From positions 1 to 7,542 of the forward strand of contig DATKLX010000050.1 of the NCBI GenBank assembly GCA_035542155.1: a stretch of DNA of 7,542 nt. The letters are read 5' to 3'. Below are positions 6,901 to 7,542 of this stretch, piece after piece. The position numbers and the translations under genes were made by a program. A model generated the notes under the pieces. It was not told where the DNA came from, searched no databases, and saw only the letters and a program-made list of their open reading frames with translations. This DNA is from DATKLX01 sp035542155. GTDB taxonomy: Bacteria; Chloroflexota; Anaerolineae; Anaerolineales; Anaerolineaceae. Each line of letters starts with the position of its first letter. Position 1 is the stretch's first letter.

Positions 6901-7455
6901 GTCCGAGCGGCCGTCCACGGTCTGGCCGAGAGCCTGCTCGGGCGGAAGGTAAAAGACCGTACCGATGATCGCCCCGTCCACCGAGACGCGCGAGGCGACC
7001 GAATGGGCCAGGCCAAAATCGGTCAGCTTGACCACTCCTTCCGGTGTGAGAAACACGTTTTCGGGTTTGAGATCGCGGTGGACAATCCCATGGCTGTGAG
7101 CGTGGCCGAGGGCAGCCAGGATCTGCCGTGCGACGGTAAGAATTTCCGCCAGGCTCGTGGGGCGACGCTCGTACAAAGAATCGCCGTGGAGCAGCTCCAT
7201 CACGATGTAGGAGGAGCCGTCCATCTCACCGGCGTCGTACACGTTGATGATATTGGGGTGATTGAGGCGCGCGGCAGCCCGGGCTTCGTGCAGCAAACGC
7301 GCCCGGCCCTGGCTGCCAAGCTCGCTGGCCGACAGCACTTTGACGGCGACGTCGCGGTCCAGCAGCTCATCGTGGGCATTGTACACCACACCCATCCCGC
7401 CGCGACCCAGCTCCGCGATCACGCGGTAGCGTTCGTTGATCAGCGTCCCAATCAT
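3913..7455 (-). CDS. PknK-like Ser/Thr protein kinase fused to MalT/COG3899-type ATPase and TPR-like repeats
   Basis: Cytoplasmic signalling protein of 1180 residues with no membrane segment. Residues 8-265 are a complete Hanks kinase: glycine loop GRGGMG (17-22), ATP lysine K39, helix-C glutamate E57, catalytic HRDLKPEN (126-133), metal-binding DFG (146-148), activation-segment PPE (171-173), D185 in RSDLYSLG and R249. It should therefore be active. Residues 295-660 form a STAND-like ATPase of the MalT/AAA_16 type, with GRERELEEA (297-305), Walker A GETGIGKT (323-330), Walker B LLLVVEDIHWAD (433-444), YREEDL (471-476) and EGNLFYMEEVVKSL (533-546). Residues 680-1180 are Ala/Leu-rich helical pairs resembling about ten TPR repeats, a likely protein-binding scaffold. 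No C-terminal LuxR helix-turn-helix follows. The order and size resemble mycobacterial PknK (family knowledge). The start is the ATG at 7455, four bases after AGGAGG; a TTG at 7473 in the same frame lacks such a site and would lie upstream of it. The stop directly abuts the transporter start. CxxC at 553-556 is unexplained. Substrates are unknown. Confidence 0.93.
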   Translation of the reverse strand: MIGTLINERYRVIAELGRGGMGVVYNAHDELLDRDVAVKVLSASELGSQGRARLLHEARAAARLNHPNIINVYDAGEMDGSSYIVMELLHGDSLYERRPTSLAEILTVARQILAALGHAHSHGIVHRDLKPENVFLTPEGVVKLTDFGLAHSVASRVSVDGAIIGTVFYLPPEQALGQTVDGRSDLYSLGAMLYELLTGRLPFSASDPLVVVSQHLYAPVVPPRTYAPDLPPALDSLILRMLAKKPEDRPATAAEVLQAINELGIDVSGQARPPLELILPETISPVHRLVLDRMVGRERELEEARGLWMSAQGGVSQVLTVSGETGIGKTPFIRDVTAMVRMSSGLALMAECYSEGTTPYAPVVQWLRAGLPLLSPGALSGAALAALVHFVSELAVNYPDMPVLAPVEPRAEQQRLFESFAAFCAALSAQAPLLLVVEDIHWADSGTLYLIRHLARRARAGRLPLMIVLTYREEDLNQCPSFQEILFDLNHERLLYRIKLARFNHDQTRQILEVMFQQEVPEDFVDGIYRETEGNLFYMEEVVKSLVEEGKICIDCGQWELPAMTDLQIPQSVRLAIETRLEKLSPSAREALRLAAIIGREFDFVTLRHASDLDEETLIEALELAAQTRLIEEIPGRGQAHEERFAFAHSLIPATLREGLSGMRRHRLHRRVVSAIEKLRPEDYETLAYHAEQAGDEDCARTYFELAGKRALEVFANQEAYRYLQIALDIPGVGSETDRARLLCHVAEALFRLVRYGEAAQAWQEAAGLFRTAGDHGAFANATARAARAIWHTQDNLKPLEICLKGLDTVKALVGSGEFPPETPGMAALLHEAGRSFRFQNRSVEARPYVEKALDMAEQLELVEIQADTLATMGILQGSSYEEKRAILIRAVELAESAGALGTAIRAHDNLADVLTSIGDYPGARAQCLRNRELAHLVGIPLWEYRELAYAASVSLDMADLAAAESELEEVRQIRKGLAGPTEHDQFVEVLEAHVRFRRGQQEEALNRLERIRDEITDKDADAHRIADISWDLAILNFARGDLVKASAYLRETVANGDRAQHWDRSTSRGVLAVLLARQGLLEEAQIMLLEARALAGPYPTAAAMRAMEWAEAGLAEAEARFEDAWNDYDEAARGCGEMGARWYQALILQDWANALVRSGRSEQDTKVRGLRAQVRAILR

Positions 7456-7542
7456 CGACCCTCCTGAAGGCAATCCTGATCGATTAAGTATCTATCCGAA
7501 AATTATTGGGAAGGTAGCGATTTTGAGGTTTTTGGGGGGGGG
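7456..7542. other. AT-rich leader upstream of the kinase gene, ending in a G9 run
   Basis: About 87 bases upstream of the kinase gene, with several A/T tracts and clearly lower GC than the gene. A promoter for the kinase-transporter unit should lie here or beyond the edge. I see AT-rich possible -10 material around 7480-7492 on the minus strand but no convincing -35/-10 pair. The last nine bases (7534-7542) are all G on the plus strand, which could be real or a sequencing/assembly artefact at a contig end. Confidence 0.5.
7460..7465 (-). promoter_or_regulatory. Consensus Shine-Dalgarno of the kinase gene
   Basis: On the minus strand AGGAGG lies four bases before the ATG at 7455. It is the strongest ribosome-binding site in the window and fixes the kinase start at 7455 rather than at the upstream TTG codon at 7473. 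Confidence 0.8.

Noticed and set aside
5509..7467. 652-codon open frame on the plus strand, opposite the kinase/ATPase region
   Set aside because: It lies entirely antisense to a gene with intact kinase and Walker motifs. Its product is rich in Arg, Gln, Gly, His and Asp with no recognisable domain, as expected for a shadow frame in GC-rich DNA.
7456..7473. Extended N-terminus of the kinase from the TTG at 7473
   Set aside because: The added six residues would be read through the AGGAGG ribosome site that serves the ATG at 7455. The kinase domain begins normally after that ATG.
7439..7482. GATCAG/CTGATC pair flanking the kinase ribosome site and start codon
   Set aside because: Only six base pairs around a loop of roughly 30 bases. 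This is too weak to claim a regulatory structure.

Overview
The window carries five complete genes, all on the minus strand, so they are transcribed from high to low coordinates. Coding density is high and the genes are GC-rich, while the two edges (roughly 1-225 and 7456-7542) are visibly more AT-rich. The largest gene fuses a Hanks-type Ser/Thr kinase to a MalT/COG3899-type ATPase and TPR-like repeats. That architecture, next to a ferredoxin-nitroreductase fusion and a TetR regulator, suggests a free-living GC-rich bacterium, perhaps Chloroflexota (Anaerolineae-like) or an actinobacterium. This placement is inference from gene style; no rRNA or marker gene is present.

Layout in direction of transcription. 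Unit A: a PknK-like kinase/ATPase/TPR protein (7455-3913) is followed with no gap (stop TAA directly abutting ATG) by a 12-helix MFS transporter (3912-2752). Next comes a 119-base gap holding a textbook sigma70-type promoter (TTGACA, 17 bases, TATAAT) whose -10 box overlaps a 9+9 inverted repeat. Unit B: a TetR-family regulator (2632-2033), a ferredoxin-nitroreductase fusion (2036-1209) and an extended short-chain dehydrogenase/epimerase (1218-226). Consecutive genes in unit B overlap by 4 and 10 bases, so they very likely form one translationally coupled, TetR-autoregulated operon. After it come a 9-bp hairpin, a run of five GGG tracts on the plus strand, three spaced direct repeats, and a possible ribosome-binding site plus start codon of a further minus-strand gene cut off by the left edge.

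How the parts may work together (inference): unit B looks like a small inducible redox module in which TetR senses a small molecule and controls an FMN nitroreductase with its own Fe-S electron relay and an NAD(P)-dependent oxidoreductase. Unit A couples a cytoplasmic signalling kinase to a permease of the LacY/HcaT-like MFS branch. No substrate can be assigned from sequence alone. There are no tRNA, rRNA, CRISPR or insertion-sequence features. The last nine bases are all G, which may mark a contig end or sequencing artefact.
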